A DNA stretch of 27,332 nucleotides from DATFPQ01 sp035264765 (GCA_035264765.1 DATFPQ010000112.1:1-27332); one strand, 5' to 3'; positions 13,959 to 22,847 are shown, counted from the first letter of the stretch. The notes: generated by a model from the letters alone, not told the origin. Made by a program: numbers and translations.

Positions 13959-15866
13959 ATGCTGCTCGAAACCATCCGGGGACCGCGGGACCTGTCTCGG
14001 CTCGACCGTGCACAGCTGCGCGACCTGGCGGGCGAGATCCGGAGCTTCCTCATCAGCGCCGTCTCGCGCACCGGCGGGCACCTGGGACCCAACCTGGGCG
14101 TGGTCGAGCTGACCCTTGCGATCCACCGGGTGTTCGAGAGCCCGCGCGACACCGTGGTGTTCGACACCGGTCACCAGTCCTACGTGCACAAGCTGCTCAC
14201 CGGCCGGCAGGACTTCAGCGGGCTGCGTCAGGCCGGCGGGCTGTCCGGCTACCCGAGCCGCCACGAGAGCAAGCATGACGTGGTTGAGAACTCGCACGCC
14301 TCCACCGCACTGTCCTGGGGGGACGGCGTAGCGCGGGCCTACCGGCTGCGGGGCGAGCGCCACCGGCACGTGGTGGCGGTCATCGGGGACGGTGCCCTCA
14401 CCGGTGGCATGGCATGGGAGGCGCTGAATAACATCGCCGCCGACAAGACCCTGCCGCTCGTCATCGTCGTCAACGACAACGAGCGGTCGTACGCCGCCAC
14501 GACCGGCGGCCTGGCGAACCACCTCGCGACGCTGCGCGCGACCCGCGGCTACGAGCGCTTCCTCGCCTGGGGCAAGCAGGCGCTGTCGCGGACGCCTGTC
14601 GTCGGGGGAGCGGTCTACGACACGCTGCATGGCGTCAAGAAGGGGCTGAAGGACATCGTCGCCCCGCAGGGCATGTTCGAGGACCTCGGCCTGAAGTACA
14701 TCGGCCCGGTCGACGGTCACGACATCGAGGCCCTCGAGCGAGCGCTACGGCTGGCGCGGGAGTTCGGCGGCCCGGTGCTCGTGCACGCACTCACCCAGAA
14801 GGGCCGCGGGTACGAGCCGGCGCTCACCGACGAGGCGGATCGTTTCCACGCCGTGGGTGTCATCGATCCGGAGACCGGCACGCCGATCGCCACCTCGGGC
14901 ACCGCGTGGACCAGCGTGTTCGCGGACGAGATGCTGCAGCTGGCCGACGAACGGCGGGACGTCGTCGCGACCACGGCGGCAATGCTCATCCCGACGGGGC
15001 TGCACCGCTTCGCGGCTGCGCACCCCGACCGGGTCTTCGACGTCGGGATCGCGGAGCAGCATGCGGTCACCAGCGCTGCCGGGCTGGCCTTCGGCGGCCT
15101 GCACCCGGTGGTGGCGGTCTACGCCACCTTCCTCAACCGCGCCTTCGACCAGGTGCTGATGGACTGTGCGCTGCACCGGGCCGGCGTGACGTTCGTCCTC
15201 GACCGCGCCGGGGTCACGGGCACCGACGGCCCCAGCCACAACGGGGTGTGGGACATGTCGGTGCTGCAGGTCGTGCCGGGGCTGCGGCTCGCCGCCCCCC
15301 GAGACGCCGCCACGCTGCGCCAGGAGCTGCGCGAGGCGCTCGACGTCCGGAACGCCCCGACCGTCCTGCGCTTCCCGAAGGGCACCGTGCCGGACGACGT
15401 CCCCGCCGTCCGCAGTGAGGGCGGGATCGACGTCCTGCATGAGAGCCCGCACGCGGACGTGCTGATCGTGGCGGTCGGCCCGATGGCCGGGATCTGCCTC
15501 GACGTCGCCCGACGCCTGACGGCGCAGGGCATGTCCGCGACCGTGGTCGACCCGCGGTGGGTGCTGCCCGTGGCGCCGGCCCTGCTCGACCTGGCCCGAC
15601 GGCACCGCCTCCTGGTGTCCGTCGAGGACGGCTCCCGGGTCGGCGGCGTCGGCTCGCGGCTGGCCCAGGAGGCACGCGACGTCGGCATCTCGACACCGGT
15701 TGTCGACCTCGGCGTCCCGCCCGTGTTCCTGGAGCACGGGGACCGCGGCCGGATCCTCGCCGACCTCGGGCTCACGGCCCAGGACGTCACCCGCCGGATC
15801 GTCGAGGACCTGGCTCGCAGGGAGCCGGACCTCGAGGGCGCCCCCGTCGCCGACGACCGCGGCTGA
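13959..15866 (+). CDS. dxs: 1-deoxy-D-xylulose-5-phosphate synthase
   Basis: Condenses pyruvate and glyceraldehyde-3-phosphate with thiamine diphosphate to give DXP, the first step of the MEP isoprenoid pathway. At 635 residues it has the normal length. The active-site His41 is in GGHLGPNLGVVEL. The thiamine-diphosphate/Mg motif is GDG (143-145) to NDN (172-174). The pyrimidine domain carries Glu366 in DVGIAEQHAVT, and DRAGVTGTDGPSHNG lies near residue 415. The C-terminal transketolase domain follows. Upstream is only a TAGACT box 6 nt before the ATG and no ribosome site, so the message is probably leaderless. A geranylgeranyl-reductase-family gene begins 14 bp after the stop, an apparent isoprenoid operon. 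Confidence 0.97.
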   Translation: MLLETIRGPRDLSRLDRAQLRDLAGEIRSFLISAVSRTGGHLGPNLGVVELTLAIHRVFESPRDTVVFDTGHQSYVHKLLTGRQDFSGLRQAGGLSGYPSRHESKHDVVENSHASTALSWGDGVARAYRLRGERHRHVVAVIGDGALTGGMAWEALNNIAADKTLPLVIVVNDNERSYAATTGGLANHLATLRATRGYERFLAWGKQALSRTPVVGGAVYDTLHGVKKGLKDIVAPQGMFEDLGLKYIGPVDGHDIEALERALRLAREFGGPVLVHALTQKGRGYEPALTDEADRFHAVGVIDPETGTPIATSGTAWTSVFADEMLQLADERRDVVATTAAMLIPTGLHRFAAAHPDRVFDVGIAEQHAVTSAAGLAFGGLHPVVAVYATFLNRAFDQVLMDCALHRAGVTFVLDRAGVTGTDGPSHNGVWDMSVLQVVPGLRLAAPRDAATLRQELREALDVRNAPTVLRFPKGTVPDDVPAVRSEGGIDVLHESPHADVLIVAVGPMAGICLDVARRLTAQGMSATVVDPRWVLPVAPALLDLARRHRLLVSVEDGSRVGGVGSRLAQEARDVGISTPVVDLGVPPVFLEHGDRGRILADLGLTAQDVTRRIVEDLARREPDLEGAPVADDRG

Positions 15867-15880
15867 GCCGGAGGCTCCCG

Positions 15881-17008
15881 GTGGCCGCCGAGGGGCCGTG
15901 GGACGTCGTCGTCGTCGGTGCCGGCCCCGCCGGCTGTGCCGCCGCGGCCCAGGTGCTGCAGGACCGCTCCGACGCACGGGTGCTGCTTGTGGACCGTGCG
16001 GGCTTTCCGCGCGACAAGTCCTGCGGTGACGGTGTCGCCGCTGAGGCGTTCGACGAGCTCGGCCGTCTGGGGTTCGACGTCGTGGCCCTCGTCGAGGGGT
16101 ACCCGCCGCTGGACCGGCTTCGACTGACCTCTCCAGGCGGCGTGGACGTCGACCGGCGGATGCGTCGGCAGGTGCGGGTGATCCCTCGCGAGGTCCTCGA
16201 TGACCGGATGCTCCGGCAGGTGCTGGCACGAGGCGCGTCCTTCCGCCGCCATCGGGTGCGCAAAGTCGAGACCGGTCGTGACGGCGTCATCCTGGACGGC
16301 GCCATCAGCGCAAGGGTTGTTATCGGTGCGGACGGCGCGGAGTCGGTCGTACGGCGATGCCTGGGACCCCGAGCACGGAGCCGGGGGCACGTTGCCCTCG
16401 CGATCAGGGGTTACTCCCCGGTGCCCTCGGGGCTCTCGGACGTCCAGCTGATCACGATGACCGCGAAGCGATGGCCGGCGTACGCCTGGTCGTTCCCGCT
16501 CGGGGACGGTCGCGCCAACGTCGGCTACGGCGAGCTCGAGGGCGCCCAACCGTTGTCCCGGGAGGACATGCTGTCGGCCCTGCACGAGCTCCTTCCCGGA
16601 CTGCGGGAGCCGCAGCGGCTGCGCGCCCACCGGCTGCCGCTGTCGAGCGGACGCCCGCGCGTGCCGGACGGGCGCGTGCTGCTCGCGGGCGACGCCCAGT
16701 CGCTGGTCAACCCCCTGACCGGCGAGGGGATCTTCTACGCCGTGCTCTCCGGTGCGCTCGCCGGCCGGGCGGCGGCCGCCGGTGCGGGCGCCGGTGCCGC
16801 GTACCGAGCGCTGCTGCGCCGCCGGCTGGGTCGGCACCTGCGAGGGGCCTCCGCGGTGCACGCGCTGAGCCGCTGGCCCGGGCTGGTGGACGTTGGGATG
16901 CGCAGCGCCGCCCGGCACCGTGGAGCCTTCGACGACCTGGTCCGGTTCGGGCTCGCCGACGGCGGCCTGACGCCCCGGATGCTCGCCGGCCTGCTGCCCT
17001 CGCGCTGA
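15881..17008 (+). CDS. Geranylgeranyl reductase-family FAD-dependent oxidoreductase
   Basis: A 375-residue flavoprotein of the GGR family, which reduces double bonds in isoprenoid chains (for example of menaquinone or lipids). The N-terminal Rossmann motif is VVVGAGPAGCAAA (residues 10-22) with an acidic strand end (LLVDRAGFPRDKSCGDG) that includes the family-typical Cys-Gly segment. The second FAD motif is DGRVLLAGDAQSLVNPLTGE with Asp271. The frame is open further upstream inside dxs, but the GTG at 15881 has GGAGG 6 bp before it and gives a normal N-terminus. It follows dxs by 14 bp. I infer a role in saturating prenyl chains made from the DXP pathway. Other FAD monooxygenase-like activities are possible. 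Confidence 0.87.
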   Translation: MAAEGPWDVVVVGAGPAGCAAAAQVLQDRSDARVLLVDRAGFPRDKSCGDGVAAEAFDELGRLGFDVVALVEGYPPLDRLRLTSPGGVDVDRRMRRQVRVIPREVLDDRMLRQVLARGASFRRHRVRKVETGRDGVILDGAISARVVIGADGAESVVRRCLGPRARSRGHVALAIRGYSPVPSGLSDVQLITMTAKRWPAYAWSFPLGDGRANVGYGELEGAQPLSREDMLSALHELLPGLREPQRLRAHRLPLSSGRPRVPDGRVLLAGDAQSLVNPLTGEGIFYAVLSGALAGRAAAAGAGAGAAYRALLRRRLGRHLRGASAVHALSRWPGLVDVGMRSAARHRGAFDDLVRFGLADGGLTPRMLAGLLPSR

Positions 17009-17074
17009 CGGTGCGGGGTGGTTTCGTGCACAGTGCCCTCGCGGCCAGTGGGGGCGGTTGAGCGCGGGCTGTGC

Positions 17075-17896
17075 TCAGTGCAGGCAGGACCGGGCCACGC
17101 GCGCGGCGTCGGCGGACGGGGGAGCGCCCACCTCGTCGGCGGTGACGAGCAGCGGGACAGGCACGCCGCGCTGCTCCGCAGCCGTCGCGGTGGCGGCCGC
17201 TCCCACGAAGGCGGGGTCGATCCGGCGCAGGTCGAACCAGCCGCGTGAGCGCATCGGCACGGCGACCGCGCGCATCCCCGTGCCGTCACCGGCCGCGAGG
17301 TGCTCGCGCAGCCCGCGCGCGGACAGCAGCGTCAGGACGTCGCACCCGCCGAACGGCCGCAGGACGCCCTGCCCGCCGCGCTCGAGCCGCTCCACCGCCA
17401 GCGCGGCCATGCGCGTCAGGTCGTCGCGGAGCGCGGGCCACAGGGCGTCGACGGGCGGCCGACCGGGCGGCACCGCGGAGGGCTGCAACGGCACGGCGAG
17501 CCCGCCGTCGTCCGGACGCAGCCCCGGACCGACGTCGAGCACGCCGCCCAGCACCCGCTCCACCGGCCACCGCTCGCCCGGGTGCAGCACGTGCCCGGTT
17601 GGCAGGGCGAGCGGCACCAGACGGTCGTCGTCGACCGTGACCGGCACGGAGGCGAGGTACGCCCGGGCGCGCAGCCAGTCGCGCAGCCGCATTCGCCCGG
17701 CGTTGGACTCGGGGTTCGCGCCGGACAGCGCCGCCGCCAGCTCCGCCCAGGCGACTGGCGCCCAATCCTCCCGGTCGTCCCAGGAGTGGCCCACCCGCAC
17801 CCCGGAACCCGTGGGTTCGACCGGGACGTCGTGCAGCAGGCTGACCGCCAGCACCCCGCGCCGCAGAGCGGGCTGGTCGAGCCGGTCCGGGTCCAC
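17075..17896 (-). CDS. Conserved actinobacterial protein of unknown function
   Basis: A 273-residue soluble protein starting at GTG. I do not recognise a named domain. It contains strongly patterned segments (RVGHSWDDREDWAPVAWAEL, ARAYLASVPVTVDDDRLVPL, GHVLHPGERWPVERVLGG, RAVAVPMRSRGWFDLRRIDP), Trp-rich near the N-terminus, and no signal peptide or membrane helix. A TAGCGT box lies exactly 6 nt before the GTG and there is no ribosome site, so it is probably transcribed from its own leaderless promoter. It converges with the reductase gene (66-bp gap) and lies 115 bp downstream of fadB. The codon pattern is like its neighbours. The existence of the gene is well supported; its function is not. 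Confidence 0.75.
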   Translation of the reverse strand: MDPDRLDQPALRRGVLAVSLLHDVPVEPTGSGVRVGHSWDDREDWAPVAWAELAAALSGANPESNAGRMRLRDWLRARAYLASVPVTVDDDRLVPLALPTGHVLHPGERWPVERVLGGVLDVGPGLRPDDGGLAVPLQPSAVPPGRPPVDALWPALRDDLTRMAALAVERLERGGQGVLRPFGGCDVLTLLSARGLREHLAAGDGTGMRAVAVPMRSRGWFDLRRIDPAFVGAAATATAAEQRGVPVPLLVTADEVGAPPSADAARVARSCLH

Positions 17897-17902
17897 GACC
17901 TG

Positions 17903-17908
17903 ACGCTA
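17903..17908 (-). promoter_or_regulatory. -10 box of a probably leaderless promoter for the 273-residue unknown protein
   Basis: On the minus strand TAGCGT is followed by 6 nt and then the GTG start, with no Shine-Dalgarno sequence. The spacing equals that before dxs, the EamA gene and the DUF3000 gene. Confidence 0.5.
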
Positions 17909-18004
17909 GCCGCCCTGGACGGACGCGACCGGCGGCCGCGCCGTCCGCACGCCGTGCCGGCCGAACGAACCACGCGGGCGGCCCAGCGTGGTCACCGGGC
18001 GCGG

Positions 18005-18021
18005 CGACCGGTCACCGGTCG
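18005..18021. repeat. Inverted repeat with the fadB stop codon in its loop
   Basis: CGACCGG (18005-18011) and CCGGTCG (18015-18021) are perfect complements separated by three bases that are exactly the fadB TGA stop. It could fold as a small hairpin at the end of the message. There is no U-tract, so an intrinsic terminator is not shown. Confidence 0.5.
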
Positions 18022-20195
18022 GCGTCCCCGGACCGGCTCCGAACCCCAGGCTGGCTCCCGACCCCGGGCAGGCTGGCGACGCCCGGCGGCAGGAACCGAC
18101 CCCCGGTGATTGAGGCCGCCCCGCTGCGGTCGAGCAGCGGCGTCAGGCCGCCGTTCCAGAACGAGAACCCGGCACCCGTGATCATCGCGAGGTCAACGTC
18201 CTGCGGTGCCTCGACCACACCCTCGTCCAGCAGCCGCCGGGTCTCGTCCGCGAGCGCCGTAAGCACCCGGTCCCGGACCTCCTCACGGTCCAGCACGACC
18301 GGCTGCTCGGGGACCTGCACCAGCGCCGCTACATCGGGGTCGGGGCGCGGGCGGCCGCGGTCCTGCAGGTAGAACCCGGACTTGCCGGCCTCGACGACGC
18401 GACGCAGGGTGGGCGAGACGTAGAACCGGTCCGGAAAGGCAGCGGCCAGCATCTCGGCGTTGTGCAGGGCGATCGCGGGCCCGACGAGGCCGAGCAGCAC
18501 GAACGGGGGCATCGGGGCGAGGCCGGTCACCGCGGAGTCGGCGACCTCGATCGGCGTCCCCTCGTCGACGACCCGAGCGACCTCGCCCATGAACCGGCCG
18601 AGGAGGCGGTTGACGACGAAGGAGGGGGAGTCCTTCACCAGGATCGCCGTCTTGCGTAGCTGCTTCGCCGTCGCGAAGGCCGTCGCCAGCGTCGCCTCGT
18701 CCGTCTGGGATCCCCGGACCACCTCCAGCAGCGGCATCACGGCCACCGGGTTGAAGAAGTGGAACCCGACGACGCGCTCCGGGTGCCGCAGCCCCGAGGC
18801 CATGGTCGTGACCGACAGCGAGGAGGTGTTCGTCGCGAGGACGCACTGGGGCGACACGACGGCCTCGACATCGGCGAGCACCTGCAGCTTGACCGCCATC
18901 TCCTCGAAGACCGCCTCGACGACGAAGTCGGCCTGCACGAAGGCCTGGCTCGACGTCGAGCCGGTCACCAGGGCCTTGAGCCGGTTGGCGCGGTCGGGTC
19001 CCACCGTGCCCTTGGCGAGCAGCTTGTCGATCTCGCCGTGCACGTAGCCGACGCCGCGGTCCACGCGCGCCTGGTCGAGGTCCGTCATCACCACCGGCAC
19101 CTCGAGCCGCTGGGCGAACAGCAGCGCGAGCTGGCCCGCCATGAGACCCGCACCGACCACGCCCACCGCGGTGACCTTGCGCGCCAGCGTGCGGTCCGGT
19201 GCTCCGGCCGGCCGCTTGGCCCGCCGTTGCACCAGGTCGAAGGCGTAGACCCCACTGCGGAACTGCTCGCTGAGCGCGAGGTCGGCGAGGGCCTCGTCCT
19301 CGGCCGCAAATGCGGTGTCGCGGTCGGCCGTGCGGGCCAGCCGGACCAGCTCGATCGCCCGGTAGGGCGCTGGTGCCGCCCGGCCGGTCCGGGCGTCCGC
19401 GAGCGTCCTGGCCTGGGCCACAGCCGCCTCCCACGCCTGCTCGTCCCGGTCGACCGGACGACGGTTCACCCGCTCGGAGCCCGTGAGCACTCGACCAGCC
19501 CAGCGCAGCGACTCCTCCAGGAAGTCGGCGGGCTCGTACGCCACGTCCGCGATGCCGAGCTCCAGGGCTTGGGGACCCTTGAGCATCCGGTTCTGCGACA
19601 AAGGGTTCTCGACGATGACCTGCAGCGCGGAGGCAGGCCCGACCAGGTTCGGCAGCAGGTAGGTGCCGCCCCAGCCCGGCACCAGGCCGAGGAAGGTCTC
19701 CGGCAGCGCCAGTGCCGGGACGCCCAGGGAGACCGAGCGGTAGGTGCAGTGGAGCGCGATCTCCAGGCCGCCGCCCATCGCGGCGCCGTTGAGAAACGCG
19801 AAGCTGGGCACCGGTAGCTCCCCTAGCCGGCGCAGCTGCGCGTGGCCGAACCGGGCGAGCGCCAGCGCCTGCTCGCGGTCGGTAAGGGAGCCGACGTCCT
19901 TGAGGTCGGCCCCGACCGCGAAGACGAATGGTTTCCCCGTGATCCCGACCGCGACGATCTCACCGGCGTCCGCGCGGGCGGTCACGTCGTCCAGCGCAGT
20001 CTGCAGCCGCAGCAGCCCGCCCGGACCGAACGTCGTGGGCTTGGTGTGGTCGAAACCGTTGTCCATGGTTACGAGCGCCAGCTTGCCCGCACCGCCCGGA
20101 AGGTCGACGTCGCGCACATGGAAGCTCGTAACGCGCTCGTCGGTGCTCGCCGCGGCGAGCCGCTCGATCGTGCTGCTCAGCGTCGTGGTCGTCAT
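18012..20195 (-). CDS. fadB: Fatty acid oxidation complex alpha subunit (enoyl-CoA hydratase / 3-hydroxyacyl-CoA dehydrogenase)
   Basis: A 727-residue bifunctional beta-oxidation enzyme. The N-terminal crotonase domain (about 30-250) has the oxyanion-hole segment FLNGAAMGGGLEIAL with Glu145 and the second catalytic Glu166 in LPETFLGLVPGWGGT. The NAD-binding domain starts with VGVVGAGLMAGQLALLF (345-361) and ends its first strand at TDLD. The dehydrogenase His479 is in VVGFHFFNPVAVMPLLE and is paired with Glu491. Two C-terminal 3HCDH domains follow. The NAD motif has Ala where E. coli FadB has Gly (GAGLMA instead of GAGIMG). The last 30 residues are a Pro/Gly/Ser-rich tail with PGV repeats. 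Its ATG overlaps the fadA stop as TGATG, so the two subunits are translationally coupled. Confidence 0.95.
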   Translation of the reverse strand: MTTTTLSSTIERLAAASTDERVTSFHVRDVDLPGGAGKLALVTMDNGFDHTKPTTFGPGGLLRLQTALDDVTARADAGEIVAVGITGKPFVFAVGADLKDVGSLTDREQALALARFGHAQLRRLGELPVPSFAFLNGAAMGGGLEIALHCTYRSVSLGVPALALPETFLGLVPGWGGTYLLPNLVGPASALQVIVENPLSQNRMLKGPQALELGIADVAYEPADFLEESLRWAGRVLTGSERVNRRPVDRDEQAWEAAVAQARTLADARTGRAAPAPYRAIELVRLARTADRDTAFAAEDEALADLALSEQFRSGVYAFDLVQRRAKRPAGAPDRTLARKVTAVGVVGAGLMAGQLALLFAQRLEVPVVMTDLDQARVDRGVGYVHGEIDKLLAKGTVGPDRANRLKALVTGSTSSQAFVQADFVVEAVFEEMAVKLQVLADVEAVVSPQCVLATNTSSLSVTTMASGLRHPERVVGFHFFNPVAVMPLLEVVRGSQTDEATLATAFATAKQLRKTAILVKDSPSFVVNRLLGRFMGEVARVVDEGTPIEVADSAVTGLAPMPPFVLLGLVGPAIALHNAEMLAAAFPDRFYVSPTLRRVVEAGKSGFYLQDRGRPRPDPDVAALVQVPEQPVVLDREEVRDRVLTALADETRRLLDEGVVEAPQDVDLAMITGAGFSFWNGGLTPLLDRSGAASITGGRFLPPGVASLPGVGSQPGVRSRSGDADR

Positions 20196-21424
20196 CAGGC
20201 CGCGACCTCCTCGGTGGCGTCCTTGCCGTAGTCCGCGTGGTGCGGGTTCTCCCAGACCACGGCGCCGCCCATGCCGATGCCGACGCACATCGCGGTGAGC
20301 CCGTAGCGGACCTCCGGGTGCGCCTGGAACTGGCGCGCCAGCTGGTTCATCAGCCGGACGCCGGACGACGCCAGCGGGTGGCCGGTGGCGATCGCGCCGC
20401 CGTACTCGTTGACCCGCGGGTCGTCGTCGGCGAGGCCGAAGTGCTCGAGGAAGGCGATCACCTGGACGGCGAACGCCTCGTTGAGCTCGAACAGGCCGAT
20501 GTCGTCGATCGTCAGCCCGGCCTGGCGGAGCGCCTTCTCCGTGGCGGGCACCGGGCCGATGCCCATGACCTCCGGCTCCACCCCGACGAACGCGTACGAC
20601 ACCAGCCGCATCTTGGGCGTCAGGCCCAGCTGCTCGGCGGCCTCCGCGGACGCCAGCAGGCAGGCGGTCGCGCCGTCGTTCAGCCCGGCCGCGTTGCCCG
20701 GGGTCACCCGGCCGTGCGCCCGGAACGGCGTCCTCAGCGTCGCCAGGTCGGTCATCGTCGTCCCGGGACGCGGCGGCTCGTCCGCCGTCGCCAGTCCCCA
20801 CCCGAGCTCGTCGTGGCGGGTGGCCACCGGCACCAGGTCAGGCTGGATGTTGCCGCCCGCGTAGGCACGGGCGAGCTTGGCCTGGCTGCCGACCGCGAAC
20901 CGGTCGCAGCGCTCCCGCGTGATGCCGGGGTAGCGGTCGTGCAGGTTCTCCGCGGTGGAACCCATGACCAGCGCCGACGGGTCCACCAGCTTCTCGGCGA
21001 CGATCCGGGGGTTGGGGTCGACGCCCTCGCCCATCGGGTGATGGCCCATGTGCTCGACACCACCCGCGATCACGACGTCGTACGCGCCGAAGGCGATGCC
21101 GGACGCCGTGGTCGTCACCGCGGTCATCGCGCCGGCGCACATGCGGTCGACGGCGAACCCGGGCACGGACTTGGGCAGCCCGGACAGCAGCGCGGCCAGC
21201 CGGCCGATGGTCAGCCCCTGGTCACCGGTCTGGGTGGTCGCGGCGACTGCGACGTCGTCCACGCGCTCCGGGGGAAGCTGAGGGTTGCGGCGGATCAGCT
21301 CGCGGATGCAGCGAATGACGAGGTCGTCGGCGCGGGTCTGCGCGTAGAGCCCCTTGTCACCGGCCTTGCCGAATGGCGTGCGGACGCCGTCGACGAAGAC
21401 GACGTCGCGGAGCGTGCGAGGCAC
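20195..21424 (-). CDS. fadA: Acetyl-CoA acyltransferase (thiolase), beta-oxidation beta subunit
   Basis: A 409-residue thiolase that cleaves 3-ketoacyl-CoA to acetyl-CoA and a shortened acyl-CoA. The nucleophilic Cys96 is in AVDRMCAGAM, the NEAFAVQ motif is near residue 320, His349 is in GGAIATGHPLASSGVR, and Cys380 is in TAMCVGIGMGGA. I chose the GTG at 21424 because GGAGG lies 4 bp upstream and the protein then starts at the usual place (RDVVFVDGVRTPFGKAG); the open frame upstream lacks similarity. It overlaps fadB by one base. It lies 38 bp downstream of the RNase D gene on the same strand. A TAGCAT box and an imperfect inverted repeat at that junction suggest its own regulated promoter. 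Confidence 0.95.
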   Translation of the reverse strand: MPRTLRDVVFVDGVRTPFGKAGDKGLYAQTRADDLVIRCIRELIRRNPQLPPERVDDVAVAATTQTGDQGLTIGRLAALLSGLPKSVPGFAVDRMCAGAMTAVTTTASGIAFGAYDVVIAGGVEHMGHHPMGEGVDPNPRIVAEKLVDPSALVMGSTAENLHDRYPGITRERCDRFAVGSQAKLARAYAGGNIQPDLVPVATRHDELGWGLATADEPPRPGTTMTDLATLRTPFRAHGRVTPGNAAGLNDGATACLLASAEAAEQLGLTPKMRLVSYAFVGVEPEVMGIGPVPATEKALRQAGLTIDDIGLFELNEAFAVQVIAFLEHFGLADDDPRVNEYGGAIATGHPLASSGVRLMNQLARQFQAHPEVRYGLTAMCVGIGMGGAVVWENPHHADYGKDATEEVAA

Positions 21425-21459
21425 GGGTCCTCCCGGGGAGCGAACGGGTCGAGACCCGA

Positions 21460-21477
21460 ATGCTACTCGGCAGTAAC
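21460..21477 (-). promoter_or_regulatory. Candidate -10 box and operator for fadAB
   Basis: On the minus strand TAGCAT (21460-21465) lies 35 bp before the fadA GTG and could be a -10 box. Overlapping it, 21462-21477 form an imperfect inverted repeat with 6-bp arms and a 4-bp centre (GCTACT, CGGC, AGTAAC; five of six arm pairs match), overlapping the RNase D stop codon. A TetR-type lipid regulator would be a reasonable ligand, but none is identified here. Confidence 0.4.
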
Positions 21478-22746
21478 GTCGACCGGGGCGGCGGTGGGCG
21501 ATGGAGGCGAGGTGGCTGAGGCGGCTCGCTCGGGCTCGGTCCGGGTGGCCGCGGTCTCGGCGAGCGCCTCGCGCAGCACCGGCCCCACCAGCTCGATCTG
21601 CCACGGCCGCGCGCCGTACGCCGTCAGCGTGGCGTCCAGGGCCTCCGGCATCGGTGGCGACCACATCAGCCGTCGCACGGTGTCCGGCGTCAGCAGGTTC
21701 TCGACCGGCACCCCGCACCGCTCGGAGAGGTCGGTCAGGGCCGCTCGCGCGAAAGCGAGGCGGGCGGCGGCGTCCGGGTCGCGGTCGGCCCAGGCGCGAG
21801 GCGGGGGCGGCCCGTCCGACGGCAGGCTGTGCGGCGGCAGGTCCTCGTCGGGCACGTGCCGGCCGCGGGCTAGTGCCTCGAGCCAGACCTTGGCGTGGCG
21901 GCGTCCCGCCGGGCCGCGGAAGCCGGGAAGCCGCAGCAGCTCGTCGACGCTGCGGGGACTCGCCGCGGCGGCCTCGACGACGGCCGCGTCCGGCAGCAGC
22001 CGGCCGGGGGACAGGTCACGCTTGCGGGCCAGCGCATCCCGGGTGCGCCACAGCTCGCGGACCAGAGCCAGCTGACGCCGGCTCCGCAGCCGGTGCACAC
22101 CGCTGGTGCGGCGCCAGGGGTCCACCCGCGGCGAGGGCGTCGGCGCGGCCGCGATCGCCGCGAACTCCTGCGCGGCCCACTCCAGCTTGCCCTGGTCGTG
22201 CAGCAGGTCGGCCAGCGCGTTCCGCAGGTCGATGAGGACCTCGACGTCCAGGGCGGCGTACCGCAGCCAAGACTCCGGCAGCGGCCGGGTCGACCAGTCC
22301 ACCGCGGAGTGCTCCTTGGCCAGGGACAGCCCGAGCAGCTGCTCGACGACGGCGCCCAGGCCCACCCTCGGCAGGCCGGCGAGGCGGGCACCGAGCTCGG
22401 TGTCGAACAGCCGGGTGGGGCGCAGACCGACGCCGGCAAGGCAGGGCAGGTCCTGCCCGGCCGCGTGCAGCACCCACTCCTCACCGTCGATGGCCCGGCC
22501 GATCGGGGACAGGTCGGGGCAGCTCACCGGGTCGACCAAGAACGTCCCGGCCCCCTCGCGGCGCAGCTGCACCAGGTAGGCGGCCTGGCCGTACCGGTAG
22601 CCCGAGGCTCGCTCGGCGTCCACGGCGACCGGCCCGGCGCCGGCGGCCAGGGCGTCGGCCGCGCGCAGCAGCGCCTGCTGGTCCGACACCACGGGCGGAA
22701 CGCCATCACGCGGCTCCAGCAGCGGGGTCGCAGTCGGCTCCGTCAC
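21463..22746 (-). CDS. RNase D-like 3'-5' exonuclease with HRDC domain
   Basis: A 427-residue DEDDy-family exonuclease for RNA processing or decay. The catalytic residues are visible: Asp43 and Glu45 (VAVDAERASGYRYGQ), Asp99 (WVLHAAGQDLPCL), and Tyr163 with Asp167 (SWLRYAALDVEVLIDLR). An HRDC domain follows at about residues 225-305 (LVRELWRTRDALARKRD to LPGFRGPAGRRHAKVWLEAL). A C-terminal region of about 120 residues, with a Pro-rich linker and an acidic Ala/Thr-rich end, is longer than E. coli RNase D. The start at GTG 22746 is preceded 7 nt upstream by TACCGT and by no standard ribosome site. An alternative in-frame GTG is at 22755. It lies between the response regulator and fadA, all on the minus strand. 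Confidence 0.9.
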   Translation of the reverse strand: MTEPTATPLLEPRDGVPPVVSDQQALLRAADALAAGAGPVAVDAERASGYRYGQAAYLVQLRREGAGTFLVDPVSCPDLSPIGRAIDGEEWVLHAAGQDLPCLAGVGLRPTRLFDTELGARLAGLPRVGLGAVVEQLLGLSLAKEHSAVDWSTRPLPESWLRYAALDVEVLIDLRNALADLLHDQGKLEWAAQEFAAIAAAPTPSPRVDPWRRTSGVHRLRSRRQLALVRELWRTRDALARKRDLSPGRLLPDAAVVEAAAASPRSVDELLRLPGFRGPAGRRHAKVWLEALARGRHVPDEDLPPHSLPSDGPPPPRAWADRDPDAAARLAFARAALTDLSERCGVPVENLLTPDTVRRLMWSPPMPEALDATLTAYGARPWQIELVGPVLREALAETAATRTEPERAASATSPPSPTAAPVDVTAE

Positions 22747-22753
22747 GGCCCTC

Positions 22754-22759
22754 ACGGTA
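22754..22759 (-). promoter_or_regulatory. -10-like box before the RNase D gene
   Basis: On the minus strand TACCGT is followed by 7 nt and then GTG. This fits a leaderless start one base looser than the other cases in the window. No -35 box is evident. Confidence 0.4.
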
Positions 22760-22847
22760 CGCGGTCGACCGGCTCCGGACCGCTCGAGGAAACCGTGCGG
22801 CGCGTCCCCGTTCCGCCGTGGTGGGCGGGCGTGCCGCGAGGCAGAGC

